NCBI RefSeq assembly: GCF_900109555.1
Contig: NZ_FNZV01000017.1
Span: 1 to 64,000 of the forward strand
Length of the DNA: 64,000 bases
Direction: 5' to 3'
DNA from: Pacificibacter marinus
GTDB lineage: Bacteria > Pseudomonadota > Alphaproteobacteria > Rhodobacterales > Rhodobacteraceae
The translations under genes were made by a program, and so were the position numbers. The notes beneath the pieces are model-generated. The model was not told where the DNA came from. It did not search any database and saw only the letters and a program-made list of their open reading frames with translations. This document shows positions 44,430 to 54,139 of this stretch, piece by piece. Each line of letters opens with the position of its first letter. Within the stretch, counting starts at the first letter, position 1.

Positions 44430-45578
44430 TTGGGGATCATTTTGGGTAGATTCGACAAATACTTGCTCCAACAGCTTATGCTTTTGTTTGGGTTGTTTTC
44501 CCTGATCCTTGTTTTGGTGTTTTGGGTGAACAAAGCTGTCAGCTTGCTCGACACAATGATGGGCGACGGGCAATCCATCGCAGCCTTTCTTAAAATCACA
44601 TCCCTTGGCTTGCCGATCTTGATCGCAGATGTCCTACCAATTACCGCCTTTATCGCCGCCGTGTTTACGGTCAATCGCATGAGTTCAGAATCCGAGTTGA
44701 TTGTGGTGCAAGCGTCAGGGTTTAGCCCATGGCGTTTGGCGCGACCTGTGTTGGTGTTTGGCTTTATCGCATCTTTGATGGTGGCCAGCGTCACCCACAT
44801 TCTTGGTCCCATGGCCCAGCATGAATTATCCGTCAAGCAAGCCGAATTGTCGCGCGATGTCACCGCACGCTTGTTGACCGAGGGTACCTTTGTGCACCCT
44901 GTTACAGGCATCACATTTTATGTGCGTGAAATCCCACCATCGGGTGAATTGCTTGATATCTACCTGTCTGACAGCCGCAGTAATACCCAGCGCACCAATT
45001 TTTTAGCCCGCCGCGCCCTGATCGTCAAAGAAGACGACGGTCCCGTGCTATTGATGTTTGACGGAGAATCCCAAAGCTACAATGTGCAAAGCAAGAAACT
45101 GGCCGTCACGACGTTTGACAGTTTCGCATACGGCTTGGGCGACCTTTTGGGATCCGCATCGACAGGAACACGCCAACTGCGCGCGATCCCAAGTCAAGAA
45201 TTAATCATGACACCAACACAAATCATGACAGAGACAGGGGCAACACGCGTTGAACTGCGCAAAACGGTCCATGAACGGATGGAAAAAGCGCTTTTGGCCA
45301 CCGTTGCCCCCCTCATCGGCTTTGCTGCCTTGATCGCAGGCGGATTTTCACGCTTTGGGCTTTGGCGGCAAATCTTTTTGGCCTTTGGTTTATTGGTGGT
45401 CGTCAAATCAATCGACAGTGCTGCCATTTCTGCAGCACGGCGCGCCTCTGAAAACTGGCCACTTTTATATGTGCCCATTTTGGCAGGGCTGGCGATCGCG
45501 GGTGTTTTGCTGTGGTATGCAGCCAACCCGAATGTGTTACGCAAATTGCCACCACGCGCCGCAGGAGACACGCCATGA
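44430..45578 (+). CDS. lptF: LPS export ABC transporter permease LptF
   Basis: This is a 382-residue YjgP/YjgQ family protein: GRFDKYLLQQLMLLFGLFSLILVLVFWV opens the first helix, a large periplasmic domain lies between helices 3 and 4, and three helices follow. With LptG and LptB it extracts lipopolysaccharide from the inner membrane. It begins at a TTG (here or four codons later at the next TTG). It overlaps lptG by four bases. The 197-base gap to divergent pepA must hold the promoter of the whole envelope operon. Confidence 0.94.
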   Translation: MGIILGRFDKYLLQQLMLLFGLFSLILVLVFWVNKAVSLLDTMMGDGQSIAAFLKITSLGLPILIADVLPITAFIAAVFTVNRMSSESELIVVQASGFSPWRLARPVLVFGFIASLMVASVTHILGPMAQHELSVKQAELSRDVTARLLTEGTFVHPVTGITFYVREIPPSGELLDIYLSDSRSNTQRTNFLARRALIVKEDDGPVLLMFDGESQSYNVQSKKLAVTTFDSFAYGLGDLLGSASTGTRQLRAIPSQELIMTPTQIMTETGATRVELRKTVHERMEKALLATVAPLIGFAALIAGGFSRFGLWRQIFLAFGLLVVVKSIDSAAISAARRASENWPLLYVPILAGLAIAGVLLWYAANPNVLRKLPPRAAGDTP

Positions 45579-46672
45579 TCTTGCATCTGTATTATGTACG
45601 CCGGACATTAAGCGCGCTTGCGACTGTGATTTCCATCTTGGTTATTTTAATCTTGATGATTGAAATGCTTGAGCAAATTCGGATATTTGGCAGTGTAGAT
45701 TTGTCTTTGAGCACGCTGTTTTATCTATCGATGCTGCGTGTTCCATTTACGCTGTACACTATTTTTCCAGTGATCGTGGTCATCTCAACATTGGTGTTGT
45801 TCTTAGGATTGGCGCGGACGTCTGAGTTGGTGGTCACCCGTGCTGCAGGGCGATCTGCCATGCGCGCGTTGCAAGCGCCACTGTTGGTCGCCTTTTTATC
45901 CGGTGTTTTGGTGGTCGCGGTTTTAAACCCGATTATGGCCACAACATCACGTCAGTATGATCAACTCAAAGCCAAATATCGCGATCAAAAAACACAAGTT
46001 TTCTCTGTGTCAGATGAAGGGTTGTGGCTGCGTCAAGGCGATGAAGATGGGCAAATTGTGATCCGTGCGCATCAGTCAAATTTCGACGGATCAAACCTGT
46101 TCGATGTGACGTTTTTAGGCTTTGCGCCAGATGGAAAACCCGCATTTCGCATCGAAGCCGAAAGCGCGCAACTGACCCCAGGACTGTGGCAGATCAAAAA
46201 TGCAAAACGCTGGCCGTTAGGGACAACAAACAATCCCGAAGCCGCGTCCGAGCTTTTTGAAATGCTAGATTTACCAACATCTTTGACGCTCGACGAAATT
46301 CACGACACCTTTGGCACGCCGTCTGCGGTGCCAATTTGGAAAATTCCTGAATTCATCAACCGCTTGGAAAATGCCGGTTTTTCCGCCCGCGCTTATCGCA
46401 TGTGGTTGCACTCTGAACTGGCCTTGCCACTAACATTGGTCGCGATGATGTTGATTGGCGCGGGGTTCACCATGCGCCACACGCGGTTTGGCAACACAGC
46501 CACTCTTGTGATGACCGCGCTTTTGTTGGCCTTTGTCTTCTTTTTCTTACGCAATTTTGCATCCATACTGGGCGAAAATGGCGAAATTCCCATCATGCTT
46601 GCCGCATGGGCTCCCCCCTGCGCTGTCATTTTTGCAGCGCTGGCATTGCTGTTACATTTGGAGGACGGATGA
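45575..46672 (+). CDS. lptG: LPS export ABC transporter permease LptG
   Basis: This is a 365-residue partner of LptF: LYYVRRTLSALATVISILVILILMIEMLEQ, PVIVVISTLVLFLGLARTSELVVTRAAGRS, a periplasmic beta-jellyroll region, and three C-terminal helices. The start overlaps the end of lptF, and its own end overlaps lptD by four bases, so the three are translationally coupled. lptB and lptA/C are not in the window. Confidence 0.94.
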   Translation: MILHLYYVRRTLSALATVISILVILILMIEMLEQIRIFGSVDLSLSTLFYLSMLRVPFTLYTIFPVIVVISTLVLFLGLARTSELVVTRAAGRSAMRALQAPLLVAFLSGVLVVAVLNPIMATTSRQYDQLKAKYRDQKTQVFSVSDEGLWLRQGDEDGQIVIRAHQSNFDGSNLFDVTFLGFAPDGKPAFRIEAESAQLTPGLWQIKNAKRWPLGTTNNPEAASELFEMLDLPTSLTLDEIHDTFGTPSAVPIWKIPEFINRLENAGFSARAYRMWLHSELALPLTLVAMMLIGAGFTMRHTRFGNTATLVMTALLLAFVFFFLRNFASILGENGEIPIMLAAWAPPCAVIFAALALLLHLEDG

Positions 46673-48891
46673 CACTGAACGCTGTCACACCCGCTTTGAC
46701 CCGTACGGCTTTGCGCCATGCTGTGTCTGGTTTCACACTGGCCAGCATTTTGGCCGGAGCACCGTTTTGGATGGGGTCTGCCACCGCTCAAACATCTGGT
46801 GCCCCGCGTCCTACGGCCCAAACCGGCACCAGTCAGTCAGGCACTGAACAAGCCACAGCACTATTGGCCGACAGCGTTAATTTCACGGGCACGCAGTTGA
46901 TTGCATCGGGCAATGTCGAAGTGCATTATGGCACCGCCGTGTTGACCGCGCAGCGCATCGTCTTTGACAGAGCCAGCGGATCCTTAACACTTGATGGCCC
47001 AATTCATTTGTCCGACAACAACGGCGCCACAGTTATTTTGGCCTCAGCCGCGCAGCTGGATACAGATTTGCGCAATGGCATTTTGACGTCGGCACGGCTG
47101 GTAATTGACCAACAATTTCAACTGGCAGCTCAAAGCATGCAGCGTATTGACGGGCGGTACACACAGTTGTCGCACACCGTCAGTTCGGCTTGTCGGATAT
47201 GTGAAAACAGCCCAATCCCTGTGTGGCAAATTCGCGCCAAAGAAGTGGTCCACGACGGTCTCACCCGCCAGATTTACTTTACAGATGCGCAGTTTCGCCT
47301 CTGGGGTGTGCCTGTGTTTTTCCTACCTCGGTTGCGCTTGCCTGACCCGACACTCAAACGGGCGACAGGATTTTTGGTGCCAGAATTGCGCAGTTCCTCA
47401 GATCTTGGCAGCGGCATTCAAATCCCATATTTCATTGCCATTGGCGATCACCGCGACCTGACGGTTTCACCCTATTTGTCATCGCACACCCGCACCCTTG
47501 ATTTACAATACCGGCAAGCTTACCGCACAGGTACATTAGAGGTCACAACCGCCGTGACCAATGACGACACCCAAGATGATTTGCGTGGTTATATGTTTGT
47601 CCAAGGCCAATGGGACATCGGTAACGATTTAAACTTTGGCATCGATCTGCGGGCCACGTCAGACATTTCCTATTTGCTTGATTACGATGTGTATAGCGGC
47701 GACAGACTGACTTCACGCATTTGGGTTGATCGGTACAGCGCGCACAATGCTTTTGATGCACAGCTGACCAGTATTCGCACCCTACGGGATTCAGAGGTCG
47801 CTATTGAAGACACCTTGCCGTTCTTGCTGGGGGATATATCCTACAAACACCAGTATACACCGCAATCCCTTGGTGGCACGGCGTGGTTTGAGCTGTCAGG
47901 TTCAGGGTATTATCGCACCTCAGATGACGACATTGATGGCATGGATGTGATGCGGGCCAGTGCCGAAGGTGGCTGGAAAAACAGCACCACATTCGGGCCA
48001 GGGTTTCGTCTGGATGGTATGACGTCTGTCACAGTGGACACTTACGCCATCACTCAAAACAGCAGCTATGACTCTCTTGTCGGGCGCGTGACGCCCGCCG
48101 CGCAACTGCGTCTGTCTTACCCGCTGGAGCGCATTACAAAAAGCGGTGCCCATCAAACGATAGAACCCATTGCCCAACTGTCTTGGGCAGATAGCTATGG
48201 CAGTGCCGTGCCAAATTCAGACAGTGTTTTAACCGAATTTGACTTTGGAAATCTGTTCTCAACGTCACAGTTTGCTGGGGCAGATCGACGCGGCGAAGGG
48301 GTGCGTGGCGCATTTGGCTTAAAGTTCACACACACCAACCAACGCGCCATCTATGGGTTTAGCTTTGGGCGTATCATCGCATTGCAAGACGACACAAACT
48401 ACACGCAAGCCTCTGGTCTTTCACAAAAAGCGTCAGATTACCTCATCGGGGCGTCTATGCAATTGGATCAAAACCTATTGATCAATAGCCGTGCTTTGGT
48501 GGACAGTGATCTGTCACTCACCAAATGGGAAACCCGTCTTGATCTGATCCGATCACGTTACAATATTGGTCTGGTGCATTCCTATGTGATTGCCGACGCT
48601 GATGAAAATCGCGACACCGACTTGTCCGAGCTCAGTATGGACAGCACATTCCAAATCAAAGACAATTGGACAGCCTCGGTCGACTACAGATACGATTTTG
48701 AAGAATCCAAAGCCGCATCAGCAGGCCTTGAGCTTGAATATTCCAATGAATGCGCACGGGTCAAATTTGGGGTCTCGCGGCGCTTTACCGACACAGATTC
48801 ACTTGATCCTACAACGAATTATTCCATTGCAATCGGGTTTGGGGCTTATGGCAATCAAAGCCAATCAACACAAGGCACCTGTGGGATTTGA
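46669..48891 (+). CDS. lptD: LPS-assembly outer-membrane protein LptD
   Basis: The 740-residue precursor has a signal peptide ending near GSATAQ. The OstA/LptA-like beta-jellyroll domain follows (LLADSVNFTGTQLIASGNVEVHYGTAVLTAQRIVFD, residues about 65-100). A large beta-barrel has the family block FFLPRLRLPDPTLKRATGFLVP. C-terminal strands are rich in aromatic residues. Cysteines SACRIC near residue 175 and two near the C-terminus could form the disulphides needed for LptD folding. It inserts lipopolysaccharide in the outer leaflet. Confidence 0.94.
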   Translation: MTLNAVTPALTRTALRHAVSGFTLASILAGAPFWMGSATAQTSGAPRPTAQTGTSQSGTEQATALLADSVNFTGTQLIASGNVEVHYGTAVLTAQRIVFDRASGSLTLDGPIHLSDNNGATVILASAAQLDTDLRNGILTSARLVIDQQFQLAAQSMQRIDGRYTQLSHTVSSACRICENSPIPVWQIRAKEVVHDGLTRQIYFTDAQFRLWGVPVFFLPRLRLPDPTLKRATGFLVPELRSSSDLGSGIQIPYFIAIGDHRDLTVSPYLSSHTRTLDLQYRQAYRTGTLEVTTAVTNDDTQDDLRGYMFVQGQWDIGNDLNFGIDLRATSDISYLLDYDVYSGDRLTSRIWVDRYSAHNAFDAQLTSIRTLRDSEVAIEDTLPFLLGDISYKHQYTPQSLGGTAWFELSGSGYYRTSDDDIDGMDVMRASAEGGWKNSTTFGPGFRLDGMTSVTVDTYAITQNSSYDSLVGRVTPAAQLRLSYPLERITKSGAHQTIEPIAQLSWADSYGSAVPNSDSVLTEFDFGNLFSTSQFAGADRRGEGVRGAFGLKFTHTNQRAIYGFSFGRIIALQDDTNYTQASGLSQKASDYLIGASMQLDQNLLINSRALVDSDLSLTKWETRLDLIRSRYNIGLVHSYVIADADENRDTDLSELSMDSTFQIKDNWTASVDYRYDFEESKAASAGLELEYSNECARVKFGVSRRFTDTDSLDPTTNYSIAIGFGAYGNQSQSTQGTCGI

Positions 48892-48986
48892 CGCCTAGAA
48901 CAGCGGACGTAATTGGCCGCTTGGCCCGCAGGGTAAAACAGCATATGAAAGAACAAATGACCCAAATAAAAGACACGAGGGCAGCT

Positions 48987-50252
48987 ATGACATTGAAGAG
49001 CATTCGATCACAGGTCACAGGCCAAACGCCGCGCTTTACGCGCTTCATGCAAGCGGGCTGTATGGCCGCTTTGGCCTTGTGCAGCACAGTGACAAGTGGC
49101 ACAGCGCAAAACCTATTCGCACCTGCAGCGCAGGTGAACGATTCCGTGGTAACCGTTTATGAAATGCAGCAGCGCGTACAGCTTATGTCTGTGCTCGGCG
49201 GCGGCATAACACCCAAAGTCGCCCTTGATACATTGATTGATGAGCGGATCAAAAAAGACACTGCAAAACGCTACGAGATTGAACCAAACAAAGACGACAT
49301 CGCTGCGGCTATCACAGACTTTGCCAAGCGTGGCGATTTGGCCCCAGAACAATTGCTGTCTTTGCTGGCCCAAAACGGTGTTTCCTCTCAAAGTTTTCGC
49401 GATTTCGTCGTTTCTGGTCTGGCGTGGCGCGATTATGCGCGAGCCCGCTTTGCCGCGCGGGTGAACGTCAGCGAAGCCGATATTGATCGTGCGCTGCGTG
49501 ACAACGGCCCCTCTGGCGGGCTGATGGTGTCTATGTCTGAAATATTCCTCCCTGCACGTGATGATGCCGAACGCGCGCAATCCGAACAATTGGCCAAACA
49601 AATTGCGGCCAATCCGTCGATTTCCGCCTTTGCGGCCGCTGCACGCAAATACTCTGTCGCCCCAAGTCGTGAAAAATCAGGCCGCATGACGCCGTCCCCC
49701 ATCGGCAACTTGCCGGGACCATTGCGCGCTGCAGCAACGACCCTAAAACCGGGTGAAGTGTCTGCGCCGCTGTCAACAGGCAACGCGATTGGCATTTTCC
49801 AACTGCGGTCTTTGGCGGAAATCAACACCCCCACACCAACAGCGGACAGCATCGAATATGCCGCGTATTACATCGCGGGTGGGCATTCCGAAAAAGGTCT
49901 CGCAGCGGCGGCAAAACTGCGCGCGCGCATCGACACCTGTGATGATCTATATGGCATTGCGAAAAACCAACCTGCCGAGGCTTTGGACATCGACACCTTG
50001 CCCATGAGCCAAATCCCAACAGATGTTGCAAAAGAACTTGCGCAGCTTGATCCGGGCGAAAGTTCAATTGCATTGACCCGTTCAAACGGGGAAACATTGG
50101 TGTTTTTGATGCTGTGTGAACGCACTTTTGAAAGAACCGCCAGCGTTGACCGTGAGGCTGTGAAAACCCAAATTCTCAGCACGCGCATCGGTGCTTTGGC
50201 AGAAAGCCATCTGGCAGAACTGCGCGCAGATGCGACGATTGTGATCAAATGA
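48987..50252 (+). CDS. surA: Periplasmic SurA-like chaperone/peptidyl-prolyl isomerase
   Basis: The 421-residue protein has a signal peptide (FMQAGCMAALALCSTVTSGTAQ) and a SurA N-terminal chaperone domain (VNDSVVTVYEMQQRVQLMS, ALDTLIDERIKKDTAKRYEIE). One parvulin-type domain is recognisable (SMSEIFLPARD ... KYSVAPSREKSGRMTPSPIGNLP), with weak catalytic conservation. It probably escorts LptD, encoded just upstream, through the periplasm. The start with GAGGGCAGCT before ATG is preferred; earlier in-frame starts, including a TTG overlapping lptD, exist. Confidence 0.88.
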   Translation: MTLKSIRSQVTGQTPRFTRFMQAGCMAALALCSTVTSGTAQNLFAPAAQVNDSVVTVYEMQQRVQLMSVLGGGITPKVALDTLIDERIKKDTAKRYEIEPNKDDIAAAITDFAKRGDLAPEQLLSLLAQNGVSSQSFRDFVVSGLAWRDYARARFAARVNVSEADIDRALRDNGPSGGLMVSMSEIFLPARDDAERAQSEQLAKQIAANPSISAFAAAARKYSVAPSREKSGRMTPSPIGNLPGPLRAAATTLKPGEVSAPLSTGNAIGIFQLRSLAEINTPTPTADSIEYAAYYIAGGHSEKGLAAAAKLRARIDTCDDLYGIAKNQPAEALDIDTLPMSQIPTDVAKELAQLDPGESSIALTRSNGETLVFLMLCERTFERTASVDREAVKTQILSTRIGALAESHLAELRADATIVIK

Positions 50253-51256
50253 CCGCGCAGCAGCCAAGCGCCAAACGACCGCCAATCGCACTCACCTGCG
50301 GCGAACCCGCAGGTGTAGGCCCTGAACTTGCGATAAAAGCGGCACATTTGATGCAAGGCCGCGTACCATTTTTTTGGATCGGCGACCCGCGTCACTTGCC
50401 CGTGGGCACGCCCTTTGCCGAAATCACTGATCCAGCACAAACCTATGACGTTCCTACCGGTATTTTGCCTGTTTTGTGTCATGAATTTGTCGCCCCTGCA
50501 GAGCCGGGAGAAGCCAACCTTAACAACGCCCAAGGGGTCATTGACGTGATCGCACGGGCTGCAGAATTGGTGCAATCTGGCCACGCCAGCGCCATGTGCA
50601 CAGCGCCCATCAACAAGAAAATTCTCAAAGATGGGGCTGATTTTGCCTACCCCGGTCATACGGAATTTCTAGCCCATTTGGGCGGCACTGATCATGTTGT
50701 GATGATGCTGGCCTGCCCCGAATTGCGCGTTGTACCAACGACGATACACATCGCGCTTGCAGATGTCCCCGCTCAATTTACGCCAGACCTTTTAGAGCAA
50801 ACCATCCGCATCACCGCCGCAGATCTTGCGCGGCATTGGGGTATCACTGCCCCGCGCATTGCCATTGCTGGGCTTAATCCCCATGCCGGCGAAGGGGGTG
50901 CTATGGGCCACGAAGAGCTGGATTGGATGATCCCGTTGCTCAACAAATTGCGCGCACAAGGCTTTGATCTAAAAGGGCCAATGCCGCCAGACACCATGTT
51001 TCACAGCAAAGCCCGCAAAGCCTATGACGTGGCGATATGTGCCTATCACGACCAAGCCTTGATCCCGATCAAGACCATCGATTTCGACGGCGGCGTGAAT
51101 GTCACGCTGGGACTGCCGTTCATTCGCACATCGCCGGATCACGGCACGGCCATGGACATCGCAGGGCAAGGTATTGCCAATCCGACGTCTCTCATTGCCG
51201 CGCTGAATATGGCGTGGGATATGGCCACGCGCAGCGCCCCAAATATCAGCGCATAA
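50249..51256 (+). CDS. pdxA: 4-hydroxythreonine-4-phosphate dehydrogenase
   Basis: The 335-residue enzyme has [27 protein letters not shown], the metal histidine in [26 protein letters not shown] and [36 protein letters not shown], all typical of PdxA. It makes the precursor of pyridoxal phosphate. The gene overlaps surA by four bases; the surA-pdxA-rsmA order is common to many Proteobacteria. Confidence 0.96.
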   Translation: MTAQQPSAKRPPIALTCGEPAGVGPELAIKAAHLMQGRVPFFWIGDPRHLPVGTPFAEITDPAQTYDVPTGILPVLCHEFVAPAEPGEANLNNAQGVIDVIARAAELVQSGHASAMCTAPINKKILKDGADFAYPGHTEFLAHLGGTDHVVMMLACPELRVVPTTIHIALADVPAQFTPDLLEQTIRITAADLARHWGITAPRIAIAGLNPHAGEGGAMGHEELDWMIPLLNKLRAQGFDLKGPMPPDTMFHSKARKAYDVAICAYHDQALIPIKTIDFDGGVNVTLGLPFIRTSPDHGTAMDIAGQGIANPTSLIAALNMAWDMATRSAPNISA

Positions 51257-51267
51257 GGATCAAAGAT

Positions 51268-52110
51268 ATGACCACTTTCGACGGGCTACCGCCCCTGCGC
51301 GATGTGATTCAAACCCATGGATTGGTTGCTAAAAAATCGCTCGGGCAAAACTTTTTACTCGATCTCAATTTGACCTCAAAAATCGCGCGCCTTGCGGGGG
51401 ATTTGACCAAATGCGATGTGCTTGAAGTTGGCCCCGGTCCCGGTGGTTTGACACGCGGACTTTTGGCCGAGGGCGCACGCAAAGTGCTTGCCGTGGAAAA
51501 AGACAGTCGTGCGATGGGGCCTTTGTCAGAAATTTCAGATGTTTATCCGGGACGGCTTGAAGTCATCAACGCCGATGCTTTGGACATCAACCCGCTTGAA
51601 CAGCTGACTGCGCCCGTGCGCATCGTGTCCAACCTACCTTATAATGTCGGTACAGAGTTGTTGATCCGCTGGTTGACCCCGCCAACATGGCCGCCATATT
51701 GGGCGTCTTTGACGTTGATGTTCCAGCGTGAAGTGGCCAATCGCATTGTCGCAAAACCCGGCAATAAAACATATGGTCGTCTCGCGATTTTAAGCCAATG
51801 GCGCACCACACCGCGTTTGGTGTTGGAACTTCCGCCTGAAGCCTTTAGTCCGCCGCCAAAAGTCCACTCTGCCGTTGTTCATTTTGAAGCGTTGGAAAAA
51901 CCACGCTTTGAAGCTGACGCAAAGGTTTTGGAACGCATTGTTGCGGCTGGGTTTAATCAACGCCGCAAAATGCTGCGTGCGTCATTAAAGGGTGTGAAGC
52001 CCGAGATCGAAGACGATTTACGCGCTGCGGGCATTAAACCAACAGACCGCGCAGAACAAGTGTCGCTTGAGGGCTGGTGTGCCTTGGCACGTGAGATTGC
52101 CAAAACCTAA
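51268..52110 (+). CDS. rsmA: 16S rRNA (adenine(1518)-N(6)/adenine(1519)-N(6))-dimethyltransferase
   Basis: This is a 280-residue KsgA/RsmA methyltransferase. [11 protein letters not shown] and [16 protein letters not shown] form the SAM site and [15 protein letters not shown] has the NLPY catalytic motif. The C-terminal [14 protein letters not shown] is typical. It dimethylates two adenines near the 3' end of 16S rRNA. It begins 11 bases after pdxA and ends at a strong terminator. Confidence 0.96.
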   Translation: MTTFDGLPPLRDVIQTHGLVAKKSLGQNFLLDLNLTSKIARLAGDLTKCDVLEVGPGPGGLTRGLLAEGARKVLAVEKDSRAMGPLSEISDVYPGRLEVINADALDINPLEQLTAPVRIVSNLPYNVGTELLIRWLTPPTWPPYWASLTLMFQREVANRIVAKPGNKTYGRLAILSQWRTTPRLVLELPPEAFSPPPKVHSAVVHFEALEKPRFEADAKVLERIVAAGFNQRRKMLRASLKGVKPEIEDDLRAAGIKPTDRAEQVSLEGWCALAREIAKT

Positions 52111-52167
52111 CGCGCATACCCTACCCCGCGCAGGCCTTTCCAGACGCCAGATAAAAATGCCAGACAT

Positions 52168-52198
52168 AAAAAAACCCGCCAAACGTGGCGGGTTTTTG
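52168..52198. terminator. Intrinsic terminator between rsmA and the DUF4167 gene
   Basis: AAACCCGCC and GGCGGGTTT flank a 6-base loop, with T on the plus strand and T on the minus strand from the preceding A-run. It serves both converging genes. Confidence 0.93.
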
Positions 52199-52224
52199 CA
52201 CTTTCAGATACTCGAAAAGTCGCG

Positions 52225-52989
52225 TTATTCAGCGGCTTCTGGTGTATCGCCAGATGGCTGTTGTACAACCTTAGCAACAGGCTTCTTTTTTGCCTTTGGT
52301 GCGACTTCAACAGTGTCATCTGTTGGGGTGGCATCGGCTTTGGGCGCACGTGGAGCACGGGGTTTGCGCGGTGCACGGGCACGTTTTGGTTTGGGTGTTT
52401 CTTCTTCGGGAGTTGCCACAAGACCGCTGTCTGTCGTGTCAGACGTATCAACAGCAATCGACGCTGCGATATCAGGTTGATCGCCCTCACCCGGAACGGC
52501 TACGACGCGCGGCTGTTCGTCTGTGTCTTTACGTGGGCGACGATCATTACGATCAGACCGTTCATTGCGCTCGGTGCGTTCAGGACGGTCGGATCGCTCT
52601 TGGCGCTGCTCATTGCGCTCTGGACGCTCGCCATTTCGTTCTGCACGCTCGGCACGTTCAATACGCTCGGCTTCTTGACGGTCACGGCGCTCTTGTTGTT
52701 CACGTTCTTGTTGTTCGCGCTGAATGTCCAACTCTTTTTGAGCGGCCCCAAGCAAACGGGTATAATGTTCAGCGTGTTGTTGGAAGTTTTCGGCTGCAAC
52801 ACGGTCGTTGCTAAGCTGCGCATCGCGCGCCAATTGATTGTATTTTTCGATGATCTGTTGCGGTGTACCGCGCACTTTGCTCTCTGGACCAGAGCTATCA
52901 AACACTCTGTTGACGACATTGGTCGCAGAGCGATTGTTATTGTTACGGTTGTTCGGTTTTGACCGCGAACGATTTTTCGAAGATCTCAT
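52225..52989 (-). CDS. DUF4167 protein with Arg/Glu-rich low-complexity tail
   Basis: The 254-residue protein has an N-terminal DUF4167 domain (about 1-85): NRSATNVVNRVFDSSGPESKVRG and QQIIEKYNQLARDAQLSNDR. Residues 90-155 are a repetitive RE/RN/RDR-rich stretch (ERIERAERAERNGERPER). The last third is rich in Pro, Ala and Lys with PRKPRAPRAPK. It is probably an RNA- or ribosome-associated protein by composition and by its place next to prmC and prfA, but that is inference. Confidence 0.85.
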   Translation of the reverse strand: MRSSKNRSRSKPNNRNNNNRSATNVVNRVFDSSGPESKVRGTPQQIIEKYNQLARDAQLSNDRVAAENFQQHAEHYTRLLGAAQKELDIQREQQEREQQERRDRQEAERIERAERAERNGERPERNEQRQERSDRPERTERNERSDRNDRRPRKDTDEQPRVVAVPGEGDQPDIAASIAVDTSDTTDSGLVATPEEETPKPKRARAPRKPRAPRAPKADATPTDDTVEVAPKAKKKPVAKVVQQPSGDTPEAAE

Positions 52990-53287
52990 ATGATTTGCTT
53001 TCGCGCCTATTTGCGCCGGATCTTTGGCCCGGCTTACCTAAAATTTGGCCTATAAACTGGCCCACAAATCCGCCTAAACTGCTTCATGTCCTTGAGGACT
53101 GTTGAAGGAGCAAGCAGAGTTTTGGGTGACTGCGTGGGGGAGTATATCCCGCCGTTCGCTCACCTGAGTAAACATGTTCAGTAGATTCTTACAACCCAAT
53201 TATGGGATTATACGCCATTTCGCAGTGATTTTATCAATATATGGCGATATTCGTCTGTGAATCTTACGATTTCCTGTCGCAAGGCGA
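52990..53287. other. Non-coding region between DUF4167 and prmC
   Basis: About 300 bases without a credible gene. At 53125-53164 GGTGA, GCG and GGG pair in order with CCC, CGC and TCACC, giving a possible imperfect stem-loop. It may be part of the DUF4167 5' leader or a small RNA. Nothing else stands out. Confidence 0.3.
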
Positions 53288-54139
53288 TCATTGTCGTGGT
53301 GCAACGGCACAAACAACGCGGTCCCGTCCATCAAGATCTGCCACCACACGCACGCCCTTAAATCCCGCTGCCATCATCAAATCAGCCACAGCAGCACCTT
53401 GGGTCGGACCGATTTCAAGCAACACACGGCCACGTGGGGATAAAAAATTCAACGCTTGATCCGCAATAATGCGGTATGCCGTCAGCCCATCTGCCTCATC
53501 CGTCAACGCCAAACGCGGCTCATGAGACAGTTCGTGCGACAAAGCCTGCATCTCATCCAAAGCAATATAGGGCGGGTTTGAGACGATCAGATCAAATGTG
53601 CCGCTCACATCGGTAAACCAGTCAGACGGGCACCAGCGCGCCTGTTTTGTCAGGCCCAATTGAGTTGCATTTTGCTGTGCCACCTCAAGCGCTTTTGGTG
53701 AAATATCGCAGCCCAACCCCTTGGCCAAAGGTTGTTCAGCCAAAAGTGTTAAAAGGATTGCACCAGACCCAGTCCCCATATCCAGAACCGATGAAAAGGG
53801 TTGTAACAGCGACTGTTCGACCAAAATTTCGGTTTCTGGCCGCGGGTCAAGCACATCTGCGGTCACGCTAAAATCGCGACCATAAAAACTGCGTCGTCCC
53901 AAGATATGGCTGACAGGTTCGCGGGCCGCACGGCGTGCAATGCAAGTTTCAAACGCGGTCTGCGCGGTTTGATCGATTGGTTCAGGCGCCACCATGGTGA
54001 TGCGGCTGGCGTCAATGTCCAACACATGTGCCATCAAAATACGGGCATCACGCGATGCGCCCGCAATGCCTGCGTCACTCAATTGCCGCGTCGCCAAAAC
54101 AAGCGCGGCCTGGATTGTTAGCGGCATAGAAGCAGGCAT
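53288..54139 (-). CDS. prmC: Peptide chain release factor N5-glutamine methyltransferase
   Basis: The 283-residue enzyme has the HemK/PrmC N-terminal helical domain, the SAM motif VLDMGTGSGAILLTLL (118-133) and the catalytic NPPY at 188-191. It methylates the Gln of the GGQ motif in release factors, and its substrate RF1 is encoded immediately upstream. Start and stop codons overlap (TAATG). Confidence 0.96.
   Translation of the reverse strand: MPASMPLTIQAALVLATRQLSDAGIAGASRDARILMAHVLDIDASRITMVAPEPIDQTAQTAFETCIARRAAREPVSHILGRRSFYGRDFSVTADVLDPRPETEILVEQSLLQPFSSVLDMGTGSGAILLTLLAEQPLAKGLGCDISPKALEVAQQNATQLGLTKQARWCPSDWFTDVSGTFDLIVSNPPYIALDEMQALSHELSHEPRLALTDEADGLTAYRIIADQALNFLSPRGRVLLEIGPTQGAAVADLMMAAGFKGVRVVADLDGRDRVVCAVAPRQ

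Noticed and set aside
45000-52110. The LPS-export/pdxA/rsmA operon as something novel
   Set aside because: Gene order, lengths and overlaps are those expected for alphaproteobacteria; it is ordinary core genome.
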